Shown: positions 42,336 to 54,551 of the stretch, one piece after another
How positions within the stretch are numbered: position 1 is the stretch's first letter
Layout of the letters: every line of letters begins with the position of its first letter
Assembly (NCBI GenBank): GCA_027563935.2
Contig: CM050451.1
Coordinates: 29,093,565 to 29,157,564 of the forward strand
DNA length: 64,000 nucleotides
From: Costus lasius
Lineage: Eukaryota > Streptophyta > Magnoliopsida > Zingiberales > Costaceae
Direction: 5' to 3'
Notes under the pieces: generated by a model
Told to the model about the DNA's origin: nothing
What the model saw: the letters and a program-made list of their open reading frames with translations, nothing else
The model's database searches: none
Made by a program: the position numbers and the translations under genes

Positions 42336-44109
42336 TATTGGGAAACCCCGGGGATATTTTACAGATTTTTTAGAGATAGAAATTACACAAATACATTGCA
42401 CAGCGGAAGCAATATCCCCGAAACGAGCCAGTCCCAAAAACCCAGTGAAGATCACATGCGAGGGAGTCGACATGATGAGATAGAATATACCTTAAAGCAA
42501 GATGAGGCCGAAGTCGAGATAGGCACCCAAGCGTGCGCCCTCTGCAGTCTCACACACACAGATGCTTCGAGTCCTCTTCTTCCACGCCCGGTGCTAGGCT
42601 CGGGAAGAAGATCCAAGCCATAGTCCACCTTCTTCACAACTTGTGCCACCTCTAAGGTATATGCGCCAAGGATTAAGAAAGATGAAGGAGAGGGAAGCCG
42701 CCAAGCACCAAATTCCTTGCGCCAAGAGGAAAGGAAGATCAAGGCTTGCGGCTAGGGTTTGATGGAAGAGATCACTTGTGCCAAGACCCTTGCTCTCGCC
42801 TCTCTTGTGTTCTCACGCCTCCAAGGAGTAGAATAGTAGAGAGGAGGCGTCTAGGGCCTATTATATAGAGCAAGAGGCACTTAGGGTTAGGGCTAGGCGC
42901 ATAATGAAGTAACGTTTGCCATCCAAAACCCCATTATACCCCTTAGGCACCAATGGGGTTAGATCTCTCCCCATTATACCCCTTAGGTGCCAATGGGGTT
43001 GTTATTGGGCCTCATTGGGTAATGAGCAAGCCCAAACCTCATTGAATGAGTTGATTAAGTAATTGGATCCAATCTAATGCAACCCAAATCCAAATGTGAC
43101 CTAACCATGGTCAAATTCGGGTGAACCTGCCAAAAATGAAGTTTGGCTCTAATAACATTCTTCCATCTCATCAGGCCTATCAGCGCTGATGAAACATCCC
43201 AAATAGATCCGAGTCATCCAATAACTCGATCATAAGGCTTCTCGATCAATATGAGAACTCGAGTATCAAGGTGTGCGACCCTGTAGGTTCCTCTGACGCC
43301 GGCAGTGTTGACCAAAGGTCACCACAAGCAGTGAGTGGCACCTAACAGTGCATCGCTGCTACCCAGGTCATTGGAATGGATATCGACATCGATATCCCCA
43401 TCATCGCAACTAGGTACAGATGCATTCCAGTCTCTTTGCCGAACTAATATCTGATTGGACAAGTGTGTCACCACTTTTTTTCATCCAATCTCATGGTTAT
43501 GACTAAATCAGGTCTCACCTGGGTATGGCCATACACCTTCAGTCATAGAACTATAGAGGAGCTCCATGGATATCATGTTTCATTTAGGAAGGGGCAAATC
43601 CTATGTCTATCTATTGACCTTCTCCTATGGGTTGTGACATGCTCAATGACAACCGTTATTACCCCCCAACTACGGCGAGGTGTTAGGTTGTATCAAAGCA
43701 TGTCCCTAACCATATAGAATGGCCAATGACCTCAAGTCAATGGATCAATGCATCTCCTATCACTTGTGAGGATAACTCGTGACACCAAGTCATTGCCTCA
43801 CAGTGGGTCGGTCCAGTATATCCACTATTGATATACCCATATGTCTCCGTTAGCACCTCGTGCCTAACCAGCCCATATACTAGTCTCACAAGTATCAGAG
43901 TTGTCCCATATCCACTCTAGTACATCGACTGGGGATGATCATTTGAGCACATGTCCAATCTGTCTCCAGGGACATTATCATGTAAGTACATAATCGCAGA
44001 TGTAGACAAACATTGATAATGACAATGCCAGAATGATATATATATAAATATCAAAGTCAAGTAGTACAATAATGGACCAAAACTTGGTCCTAGTGCATAT
44101 ACACCAACA
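42336..44109 (-). repeat. 3' LTR of element F
   Basis: 1774 bp, family 2. It carries two inverted repeats with AACCCCATT/AATGGGGTT arms (42927-42960; 42969-42998) in the place where E has its five palindromes. Confidence 0.88.
42927..42998. repeat. Paired inverted repeats CCCCATT...AATGGGG in F LTR
   Basis: Two units about 42 bp apart with arms of 7-9 bp around CACCTAAGG-type loops. The right LTR has the same pair at about 49916-49987. Confidence 0.75.
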
Positions 44110-44130
44110 ATCTCTCACTTGCACTAAGAC

Positions 44131-47100
44131 CTAGAGGTTGAGGAATCTCAACCCCATATCTCTAGCGTGACAGTCATGCTTCTGCTACGCCAAAGCCTTG
44201 GTCAATGGGTCTGCTAGATTGTTCTCTGTGTCAACTCTGCTAATCTTGACATCACCTCCGTCTATGATCTATCTGATCAGGTGAAATCTTCAGATTATGT
44301 GTTTGGATCTTTGATGAGACCGTGGTTCTTTGGCTTGTGCAATTGCTCCATTGTTATCACTGTAGATTTCAATGGGATCCACTGCACTGGGAACCACCTG
44401 AAGTTCAGAAATGAACTTCCTTATCCAAACAGCTTCTTTGACTACCTCATAAGCGGCCACATACTCAGCTTCGGTTGTAGAATCGGCAATAGTGGATTGC
44501 TTGAAGCTCTTCTTGCAAACAGCACCTCTATTCATCTTAAACACATAGCCAGCCTGCGATCTACAGTCATCAGGGTCAGACTGGAATGACGCATCAGTGT
44601 AGCCCTGCATACTGAGCTCTTCCTATCCCCTATAGACTAGGAACAAATCCTTAGTTTTTCTCAGATACTTCAAGATGTTCTTTACAGCCACCCAGTGTTG
44701 TAAACAAGGATTGGATTGGTATCGGCTGGTTATGCTCACAGCATAAGCCACATTTGGTCTAGTACACAACATTGCATACATGATCGATCCCACTGCCGAA
44801 GCATAAGGCACTCGACTCATGTTATCCCTCTCAGCCTGTGTGGTGGGACACTGACTCTTTGAGAGAGTAAGGCCATGTCTCACTGGAAGGTACCCTTTCT
44901 TGGATTGCTCCAAGCTAAACCTCTCTAGGACCTTATCAATTTAAGTACTTTGACTAAGGGCTAGGAGTCTCTTGGATCTATCCCTATAGATCCTCACGCC
45001 TAGGATATAGGCGGCCTCCCCTAAGTCCTTCATCTCAAAACACTTCCCTAACCATGTCTTCACAGCTTGAAGACTAGGGATGTCGTTCCCGATGAGCAGT
45101 ATGTCATCGACATACAAGACCAGAAAAGTCACCAAGGTCCCACTGAATTTTCTATATACATAGGCGTCATCTTCACTTTTGATAAAGCCATAATCTCTCA
45201 CAGCTTCATCGAATCGAAGATTCCAACTTCGAGATGCTTGCTTTAATCCATAAATGGATTTCTTTAGCCTGTAGACCTTACTGCCTTCTGCAGGATGGAT
45301 GAAGCCATCAGGTTGTGTCATATACACATCCTCAGTTAACTTTCCGTTAAGGAACGCTGTCTTTACATCCATCTGCCATATCTCATAGTCATGATATGCA
45401 GCTATAGCAAGTTGAATCCTAATGGATTTGAACATAGCAACTGGCGAAAAGGTTTTATCATAGTCCACCCCGTGGACTTGTTTGAATCCCTTAGCCACTA
45501 GTCTACCTTTATAGGTAACTACTTTGCCATCCATGTCTGTCTTCCTTTTGAAGACCCATTTACCCCCTATGGGTTTTACCCCATCAGGTAACTCAACCAA
45601 ATCCCAAACTTGATTAGCTGACATGGAATCCATTTCGGATCTCACGACGTCAAGCCATCTCTCGGAGTCCGGTCCACTGACCGCCTCTTCATAAGTCTTG
45701 GGTTCATCCTCAATGATGAATATCCCATCTTGTTGGGTCGGCAGCGACCCATACCTCTCAGGTACATGACGAATTCTTCCAGACCTACGTGGGGCCTGTG
45801 TCTGAGCCTCTGGTTGCCCATCAACCGGTGCAGGTGGCTCAGGACCTCGTCCAAGTCAAACTTCCTCCCACTAACTTCTTTCATGAGAAATTCTTTCTCT
45901 AGAAAGACAACACCCCGAGCAACAAAAACTTTGTTCTCGGTGGGAACATAGAAGTAGTAACCCTTAGTTTCCTTAGGGTACCCCACAAATACATATTTAT
46001 CAGACCTAGGTTCTAGCTTCCTAGAATCCTGAAGTTTGACATAAGCCTCACATCCCCAGATCCTGATAAAAGTGAGATTAGGGTGTCTCCCACTCCATAC
46101 CTCATATGGAATTTTGGAGACACTTTTAGATAGAATGTTATTCAGTATTAGAGAAGCTATTTCAAGTGCATGTCCCCAAAAAGAGGGAGGTAGAGTTGCA
46201 TGACTCATCATACATCAAACCATGTCCAACAAAGTTTGATTTCTCCTTTCAGACACACCATTCCATTGGGGTGTTCCAGGAGGAGTGAGTTGGGATAGAA
46301 TCCCACACTCTTTTAGATAGTCAAGGAACTCACCGCTCAAGTACTATCCACCACGATCTGATCGAAGAGCCTTAATGGATCTACCAAGCTGGTTCTCTAC
46401 TTCATTCTTGAACTCCTTGAATTTATCAAAGGATTCAGATTTATGTCTCATCAAGTAGACATAACCATATCTACTGAAATCATTAGTAAAGGTAATGAAG
46501 TAGCTGTGTCCTCCTCTTGCTTTCTTATTGAATGGCCAACACACATCGCTATGTATGAGATCCAACAAACCTCCTACCCTCTCACGAATTTTGGTGAAGG
46601 GCGCCTTTGTCATTTTCCCTAACAAACAAGGCTCACATGTATCAAATTCCTCCAAGGAACTTGAATCTAACAACCCATTTGCATGGAGTTGTTGAATATG
46701 ATTTTTTTTATATGGGCTAATCTACAATGCCATAGGAAAGCACCAACTGAACCACTCAGTTTGGTCCTTTTATTATTTATGTTACAAATAGAGTTATCCA
46801 TGTCTAACACATATAGACCATTGCACAAAGTACCCTTCCCATAGAACATATTTGCAAATGAAAAAGAACAAGAGTTCTTATTTATTTCAAACTTAAATCC
46901 CTTCTTTGTCAAGCAAGGAATGGATATAATGTTCTTAGTAAGCGAAGGTACATAATAGAAATTATCTAACTCTAATAGAAGTCCAGAAGGCAGGGAGAGA
47001 GTCAAAACTCCTACAGCAACAGCAACAACCTGTGCCCCGTTTCCAACCTGTAGGTCAATCTCTCCAGGCCACACCAATCTACTTTTCTTGAGCCCCTGCA

Positions 47101-47302
47101 TATTTGTACAAATATGAGCTCCACATGCGGTATCCAATACCCATGAGATAGAAGTAGAAAGGTTGACTTCTGTAACATAAATACCTAAACTTGAAGACGA
47201 AGCCTTGCCTCTCTTCTTCTCACTCTGAAGTCGCACCATGTCCTTCAACATGTGAGGTGGCCCTCCACATGAATAGCACTTATTGTTCCTGATCCATTCC
47301 AT
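44131..47302 (-). pseudogene. Zinc knuckle, PR, INT, RT, RNase H of element F
   Basis: The fragments in order are a broken zinc knuckle CYSCGGPPHMLKDM (last Cys is Met), WVLDTACG protease, integrase (CEPCLLGKM, HSDVC, RSDRGG), RT (MDVKTAFLNG, YVDD) and RNase H (YTDASF, STTEAEY, YSDNNG). Breaks: frameshifts near 46670 and 45645, TAG near 46347 (GGEYLS), TGA near 46214 (Arg), TAA at about 44943 (Tyr), TAG near 44622 (Gln), TGA near 44288 (Arg/Leu). No product is possible. Confidence 0.88.
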
Positions 47303-47305
47303 CTT

Positions 47306-47703
47306 TAATTTCAGTTCATTGGTCGAGCCTTTCGGCTCAACACACTGAATGTCAACTTCGGAGGATTGAGCCGAACCAATTCATTAAAGAGCTGTCTTAG
47401 ATTAGTAATAATCTCAGAGGCACTCTTCAATTCATATTGCCCTTGAATCTCGGGCGACATGTTGGTTAGCATCAATTGTGCAATCTCCAAAGTATCAGCC
47501 TGATGCTTAACATAAGCATCCTTCTCAGCCGCTGAGGCCGAGCATTGAAGTGGTTCAGGAATGGGCTGCTCAAGGACATAGAGCTTTCTCTCGAGCTTGA
47601 GCACAATTCTCAAGTTCATATACCAATCCATCAAGTTGGATCCAACCAACTTGTCAATCTCATGGATAGATCGCAGTGACCAACCGCTATTGTTTGTTGC
47701 CAT
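47306..47703 (-). pseudogene. Short Gag of element F
   Basis: It starts MATNNSGWSLRSI and aligns with B Gag from LVGSNLMDW to ELKSASEIITNLRQLF, then ends near LVRLNPPK and shifts frame. Compared with B about 110 residues between this point and the zinc knuckle are missing. H has the same gap. Confidence 0.85.
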
Positions 47704-49310
47704 TGTTCTACAACAACCAAGAAATAGCAGATTAGTACTACTTCAAATCATTTAAACTGGACTTGTTTTAAATGATTATGGCTCCCACTATTTTAATCAA
47801 ATTGACAACCCACAAAGTCAATCGGGAAGTTTAAGACTTCCTAGTGAGATGAGATCCTTATTCCACATGAGGCTTCGCATCCCACGAGGGTGGGATGAGA
47901 TGCACAAAGTAACCCATGCTTCCTAAGGTGGGCACGCCGGCCGATTGCTCCAAGCAATTCCCCTTATTGAGATAGTCTAGGCATTTCATGTCCAGCGAGG
48001 GCTGGATACAGCATGAAACCCTAACCTCTCAACGATGCCTCTAGAGTTCCAACATATGCCCAGCACATGTGAAAATCTTGTCAAGTCCATACCTAATCGT
48101 TATGCCTAGGGCGAACGAGTTTCCTTGCGAAGGCGCGCCCGATTAAAACAGACTGGGGAAATCATTGCCACCACGCACTTTCTAAAGATAAGTGGGTGTG
48201 TCCCACGAGGGTGGAAAACAGTTCACAACACCACTGATCGATAGCTTAGTGAGGGCTACACGTTAAAAGGCTACTAGACTTGATATATATTTAGAGGGTT
48301 TTTTGAGGTCTCATCAGTTTTATCTTATGTCTAACATTACAGGCATGCAATCCTATAGTGATAACATAACGATAAAACTGGCATGCTTTAGCAGATATCA
48401 AAAGTAATAAATGAATGATGTGATCATAACCTATTCAAGACATTGAACTAACCCATGCCAAAAGGAGGTTCAACTCTTGACCTAGGATTCAAGCCCTAAA
48501 GACAAGACCTAACCTACCCGACCTCTAATTTGAGCTTCAAGGTTGGCTCCAAGGTCCTTCTCACATGGTTTAGCACTCAAACCCTAGAGGTATCCCTCAT
48601 GGGTTCGGCCAATGCCATGGGTCTTTCTCCATAGATGATGCGCCACCATGCAAGGAGCTAAGATAGCTAGCTCTCAAACCCTAGGGTTCGGCCATGCCAT
48701 CTTGCGCTTCTATGCATGCGCCATCATGCAAGAGTGCTCCAAGCGCTAATGCTTCAAGTGATGTGCGTCACCCTAATCTTCTTCTTATTTAATATTAAAG
48801 AAAAGCGGCACGCAGGCCTCACAAGAGTATATCACAGGCATGCAAAAGGGGCTTGACTCTTGATCACAACATTATGCACAAGCAAGGTATCTACACATGC
48901 AGTTCTACATGCTCATGAAAAAAATAAAATCTGAAATTTTACTTTTTCATAAAACAAGTCTCTTTTCCTTATTTTCTCTTCACAAATCTTTTAGTTATTC
49001 ACGATTAATTTTCATGATGATTTCAAAGATCCTCTCGGCTGGTAATTTTGTCAAATCAAGAGGCCCGGCCAGTCTGAAGACACAATGCCCGTCCTACTTC
49101 ACAAAACCATGTGCACCTTTGATCCTTAAATCATACAAGAAAAATAACCCAAAAATCCAAAAGAGATTGAAAAGATGATAGAAACAAGAAACCCTAATTT
49201 TTCCTACTTAGAAAAATCATTCACCATGTGATCATGCAATTTGCGAAAATTGAGATATGACATGTGAGCATGGAAAAGCATGAAAATACATCGTTCGAGT
49301 CTCACAAGTC
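47704..49310 (-). other. Leader of element F
   Basis: About 1.6 kb, close to the E and H leaders. Hairpin trio at 47879-48214, GGCCTGCGTGCC at 48807-48818. No gene seen. Confidence 0.75.
47879..48214 (-). other. Leader hairpin trio of element F
   Basis: The hairpins are 47879-47896 (ATCCCAC/GTGGGAT), 47991-48006 (TCCAGC/GCTGGA) and 48202-48214 (CCAC/GTGG core). Each has CCTC as loop in RNA sense. Confidence 0.62.
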
Positions 49311-49322
49311 CCTCTGATACCA
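49311..49322 (-). other. Primer binding site of F (initiator tRNA-Met)
   Basis: TGGTATCAGAGG on the minus strand, 1 nt past the LTR. Confidence 0.9.
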
Positions 49323-49323
49323 C

Positions 49324-51096
49324 TGTTGGGAAACCCCGGGGATATTTTACAGATTTTTTAGAGATAGAAATTACACAAATACATTGCACAGCAGAAGTAA
49401 TATCCCCGTAACGAGCCAGTCCCAAAAACCCAGTGAAGATCGCATGCGAGGGAGTCGACACGATGAGATATAATATACCTTAAAGCAAGATGAGGCTGAT
49501 GTCGAGATAGGCGCCCAAGCGTGCGCCCTCTGCAGTCTCACACACACGGATGCCTCGAGTCGTCTTCTTCCACGCCCGGTGCTAGCCTCGGGAAGAAGAT
49601 CCAAGCCTTAGTCCACCTTCTTCACAACTTGCACCACCTCCAAGGTATATGCGCCAAATAATAAGAAAGATGAAGGAGAGGGAAGCTGCCAAGCACCAAA
49701 TTCCTTGTGCCAAGAGGAAAGGAAAATCAAGGCTTGCGGCTAGGGTTTGATGGAAGAGATCACTTGCGCCAAGACCCTTGACCTCGCCTCTCTTGTGTTC
49801 TCACGCCTCCAAGGAGTAGAATAGTAGAGAGGAGGTATATAGGGCCTATTATATAGAGCAAGAGGTGCTCAGGGTTAGGGCTAGGCACATAATGAAGTAA
49901 CTTTTGCCATCCAAAACCCCATTATACCCCTTAGGCGCCAATGGGGTTGGATCTCTCCCCATTATACCCCTTAGGTGCCAGTGGGGTTGTTATTGGGCCT
50001 CATTGGGTAATGAGCAAGCCCAAACCTCATTGAATGGGTTGATTAAGCAATTGGATCCAATCCAATGCAACCCAAATCCAAATGTGACCTAACCATGGTC
50101 AAATTCGGGTCAACCTGCCAAAAATGAAGTTTGGCTCCAATAACATTCTTCCATCTCATTAGGCCTATCGGCGCTGATGAAATCTCCCAAATAGATCTGA
50201 GTCATCCAATAACTCGATCATAAGACTTCTCGATCAATACGAGAACTCGAGTACCAAGGTGTGCGACCCTGTAAGTTCCTCTAACGCTGGCAGTGCTGAC
50301 CAAAGGTCACCACAAGCAGTGAGTGGCACCTAGCAGTGCATCACTGCTACCTAGGTCATTGAAATGGATATCGACATCGATATCCCCGTCATTGCAACTA
50401 GGTACAGATGCATTCCAGTCTCTTTGCCGAACTGATATACGATTGGACAAGTGTGTCACCACTTGTTTTCATCCAATCTCATGGTTATGACTATATCAGG
50501 TCTCACGTGGGTATGGCCATACACTTTTAGTCATAGAACCATAGAGGAGCTCCATGGATATCATGTTTCCTTTAGGAAGGGGCAAATCCTATGTCTGTCT
50601 ATTGACCTTCTCCTATGGGTCGTGACATGCTCAATGACAACTGTTATTACCCCCCAACTACGGCGAGGTGTTAGGTTGTATCAAAGCATATCCCTAACCA
50701 TATAGAATGGCCAATGACCTCAAGTCGAGGGATCAATGCATCTCGTATAACTTGTGAGGATAACTCATGATACCAAGTGATTGCCTCACAGCGGGTTGGT
50801 CTAGTATATCCACTACTGATATACCCATATGTCTACGTTAGCACCTCGTGCCTAACCAGCCCATATACTCCTCTCACAAGTATCAGAGTTGTCCCATATC
50901 CACTCTGGTACATCGGCTGGGGACGATCATTTGAGCACAGATCCAATCTGTCTCCAGGGACATTATCATGTAAGTATATAATCGCAGATGTAGACAAACA
51001 TTGATAATGACAATGCCAGAATGATATATATATAAATATCAAAGTCAGGTAGGACAATAATGGACCAAAACTAGGTCCTAGGGCATATACACCAAC
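49324..51096 (-). repeat. 5' LTR of element F
   Basis: 1773 bp, family 2; 12-bp palindrome at 50511-50522. Confidence 0.88.
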
Positions 51097-52130
51097 TGGT
51101 TCACCCGTGATCACGACTGGGGCGACGAAGCGTTCGACCCCTTCTCGGTTTTCTCTCAATTTCTAACCCTAGAGATGTCCAAATTTGGAAAGGGAGCACA
51201 TTTTGGAAAGCTAATTAAAAGGGAAATCCAGAGAATATTAAAGCTCTCCCCGAAATTTCCTAATCAGAGAGAAATTTCCTATTCAGATGAGGGTAGGAAG
51301 TTCACGGTGATAGCTCTAACTCATGGCGATTTTGGGGACATTTGATCGAGGAAGCGTTGTGATTTCTTGAGACTAGCTTTGGTTCATCGACTCTTCCATC
51401 TTAGAAACTTTTCCTTGTAATTTTTCTAGTTTTATAAATAGCTTTTGATCGAATTTCCAATGCTTGTTGAGTAAACTCCCTCTAGGGCTTGGTTGAAGCC
51501 CACTAACTGTTCTTAGTTGCAAACCTTATTTTCACATTATTGATTGGATTCTCTTTGGAGCATATTTTACATTGTCATGCATACATCATGATTTTACTTT
51601 GGCCACGTATGATCATATCTTAGCCAATACGATTCTCATGCGATTCTTACCGAGAGGAGAATCGTATCTGTAGAACTCCTTTGTAAAACTTGTCAACCCT
51701 TGACAGGCGAGTGCTTGGTCTTCACTCGAGAATTTCATAACCATTCATATAACTCATTGGGTTTGTTTAGAATGATCCACCACGAGAGTAGGAGGTCGTT
51801 CTAGGGAAACACTGGGGTGTACCGCCGAGAGGGGGCATGTCGCACTTTAGGGATAGGTTACTTATGCGAACACTTTGAATCCATATAACATATCTCTTTA
51901 AATACAATTAAGTTCGTTAGTGTGGTGGATACCAAAGCCCTGTTCTTTCATATATATACACTCATCCGTGACAGCTTTGATTTCTTCTTTTACTTAGTTA
52001 ATATTAAAACCCCCTTTAAGAATTGCTTAGCTATTGAGACTAGGACTTTCTAGTACTTAACCTTGTTCCCTATGGGTATGATAATCTTTTATATTACTTC
52101 AACATAACCGTGTACTTGCGGGTCGTGTCA
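51097..52130 (+). repeat. Gypsy-like LTR type L3, right part
   Basis: It ends ACTTGCGGGTCGTGTCA at 52130, matching in style the Athila-like LTR ends (ACTTGCGGACACAACA). Near its end it holds hairpins, several with GAGA loops: an outer perfect ATACGATTCT/AGAATCGTAT pair at about 51628-51667 enclosing CC-GAGA-GG, TGTCAA/TTGACA at about 51697-51711, CGAGTG/CACTCG at about 51709-51730, CCAC-GAGA-GT(A)GG at about 51778-51792, and GCC-GAGA-GG at about 51823. Sequence similarity to L1 or G2 is otherwise low. Confidence 0.6.
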
Positions 52131-52392
52131 ATTGTTGATTTGGTCTAGGATGTTGATTTCCATCATTTCTAGCTATCCAGGCTTCGTTGGAGCTGCCATT
52201 TCTCTTCAAAAGTGTCAATTGAACAAGAGGATCTTTCCCCTGAAGGTTTCGAAGTCCAATTTCAACCTGAAATATCAGATTTGAGCATTGCAATTTGAGC
52301 TTCGTCTGTTCCCAGCGCCATGTTTACGTATTTGGGTCACGCCTCTATTGCCAACATTTGAAGTTAAATTTCTTTCATATTCTTTATCTGAA

Positions 52393-53739
52393 ATGGCACC
52401 AAGAAAGAAAGAAGTAGTAAGTAAAGGGAATGGTAAAGCCCCAGCTTCTGTAGCACCGCCACCACCTCCAAATCTTTATGGTATTATCTTCAGAGATGAT
52501 GCACAAGAAGCCAGGTATAATCATCTTCTTACGAGGAAGATTGCAAATACTAAATACGCAGACAAGCGTACTATGGAAATCCTTCGGCTTGATGAAGATA
52601 TAAATTGGATGTTTGAGCAAATTTTAGCTTTAAGGTTTTTCCAAAGCCAGCCACAGACATTCATTCCCTTAGTCCTAGAGTTTCTTAGTAGTTTGGAGGT
52701 TGAGCTCCATGATTACCACTATCAAGAGGTGAAAGGTCGGCTTACTTTTCAACTTCCAAATATTGAAAGGAGTTTGACGCTCAAGGATATTAGAGCTATC
52801 TTTCACTTGCCATCAGGAGGGTGTGTACATCTACCATGGGAATATATTGAGAATGCTTTTTGGTATCAAATCACTTCAAATTCAAATTATTCAACAAAGA
52901 CGGCACAAGCGACTGGTATGTCTAATCCTTGTCTATGATATGTGCATAGAGTTCTCTCACATACCATCTTCGGGCGAGGTGAGAGTGATGGTATCATCTA
53001 ACAAGTTGAACTCTTTTTCTTGTGGTGCATTCTTCATGGGTATCTAGTAGATGTGGCATATTATCTTGTTAAGCAGTTTGATAAAGTTGCACGAGCTAAA
53101 AAGGGTGCTATAGTGCTAGGAGGATTTGTCACCACCTTAGCACGTGCCTTGGATGTAGATCCATTTAGAGTAGAGAATGTAAAGGGGAATTGTAGGATCG
53201 ACCGTGAGTCATGTGTAGCGATGAGGATGATTGTCCGAGAGGGTGATATCTTTTCACTTATTCTTGGACAGAATTTTCTAGCCTTGCCCTTGCCAAACAA
53301 AGAACAAACTATGGTTCGTAATCAATTAAATTGGAAAATTCTTCCTGATGCGGCGATTACAGATGTTCCTACACCACTCGACTCAGCACCACCATCACCT
53401 ACTTGGGGTGGTAGTAGCGACCCATTTGGGATGAGTATGGATTCTCCGCCACGTAGATGTGGTTCTTCTTCTCACAGTGCAGCACAACCTCAGAGGGGTT
53501 GGTCTTCAACCCAGGATGCAGGCTTCCAGGCCTTATCTGCATAGGTGTTCCGTCAGGGACATCTTTTAGAGAGAGCACTTGATTTTATTGAGGATGTGCG
53601 TGACAACGTCTAGGATATTAAAGGCTTTCCTGGGGATCACTTCTGCAGTGATGAAGAGAGGGACCTAGATACAAATATGGAGGAGGCTGCTTCTGGCAAG
53701 GAGGATGATGAGGAGATAGACACTGATGCTGACGATTAG
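52393..53739 (+). pseudogene. Plant-transposon ORF (PF20167-like), 448 codons, four stops
   Basis: One continuous frame from MAPRKKEVVSKGNG to a terminal TAG at 53737. Motifs include RYNHLLTRKIANTKYADK, FIPLVLEFLSSLEVE, LTFQLPNIERSLTLKDIRAIFHLPSGG, then HRVLSHTIFGRGESDG and LVKQFDKVARAKKGAIVLGGFVT, and a Pro/Ser-rich acidic tail (GKEDDEEIDTDADD). From memory this is the putative plant transposon protein type often carried by Athila-like elements. In-frame stops: TGA 52936, TAA 52999, TAG 53542, TAG 53611; no frameshift. It lies 263 nt after the end of L3, so it may be the internal ORF of that element. No RT or integrase is nearby. Confidence 0.7.
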
Positions 53740-54551
53740 CACATTGTGAGTATCTCTTTTCCTACTCTCTCTCATTTTATGCTTATTTCATCAAGGACGA
53801 TGCATTCTTTTTGTAGGGGAAGAGATATATGTTTCTATATTTCTATTTGCTTTGTGCCACTCATTTCAGTGGATTGTATAACTTTTGTTATATTCTATTT
53901 CATGATGACATGATGTTATTCGGCGCCATGTGTAGGCGCATGATGATATTTGGATTGGATGTTGATGTATTCTGGTTTTAGAGTCATATGTGGATGCTAC
54001 ACTTATGTGGATTTACACTTATGTGGATTTGCGCATTGTATTCGATATTGTGGTTTGGATATTATGTGATTGGATGCTTTCTATTTCTATTATTGTGGAT
54101 GTGATGTCTACCGATGTTGATGAATTGCTTATTTTGTATTGATGAATGATGTGTGTTAAATTCAAAATTTTTAAAATATGGATATAGCAATGCTTGTGAA
54201 TGGAAGTATGCCTCTTGTGTTGAATTTATTTCTTCAATGTATATTTTCTCATTTTAATTTTTCATCAATTGATGCATGAGATTTTGGTAGAGATGTTATT
54301 TGATGAATACAATTTGAAAGTGAAGTAATTTTTTTTCAAATAAAATGAGCATATGAGTATGATATGTTGAATGTACATTGATTGATTAGCTTAGTTGATG
54401 TTTGACCTATTATGCTATATGTTGGGAAGAAAGAATACAAAATCTAAAAATAAAAAAAAAAGAGAAGAATGACTCCTCTACTTTGTACTGCGAAAAATTC
54501 AGCGTGGTATTGAAGACAAGAGTTGAAGTCCAAATAAAAGTATGTATATAT
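53740..54551. other. AT-rich noncoding stretch after the plant-transposon ORF
   Basis: No gene, primer site or LTR boundary recognised. It contains a short direct repeat ACACTTATGTGGATTT (about 53999-54029) and T/A-rich text, consistent with 3' noncoding sequence of the element carrying 52393-53739. Confidence 0.4.

Larger units (their letters stand above)
42336..51096 (-). mobile_element. Copia element F (family 2), decayed
   Basis: LTRs lie at 42336-44109 and 49324-51096. The left LTR end reads TATTGGG instead of TGTTGGG and the right end lacks the final A, and I see no clean target duplication. The insertion splits an inverted repeat of L3. The pol has at least seven stops or shifts. LTR identity is lower than in E, a few percent divergence by eye. 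Confidence 0.88.

Noticed and set aside
42331..42340. Target-site duplication for element F
   Set aside because: LTR ends are mutated (TATTGGG; missing final A) and the flanks GTGTT and TGGTT do not form a convincing duplication.
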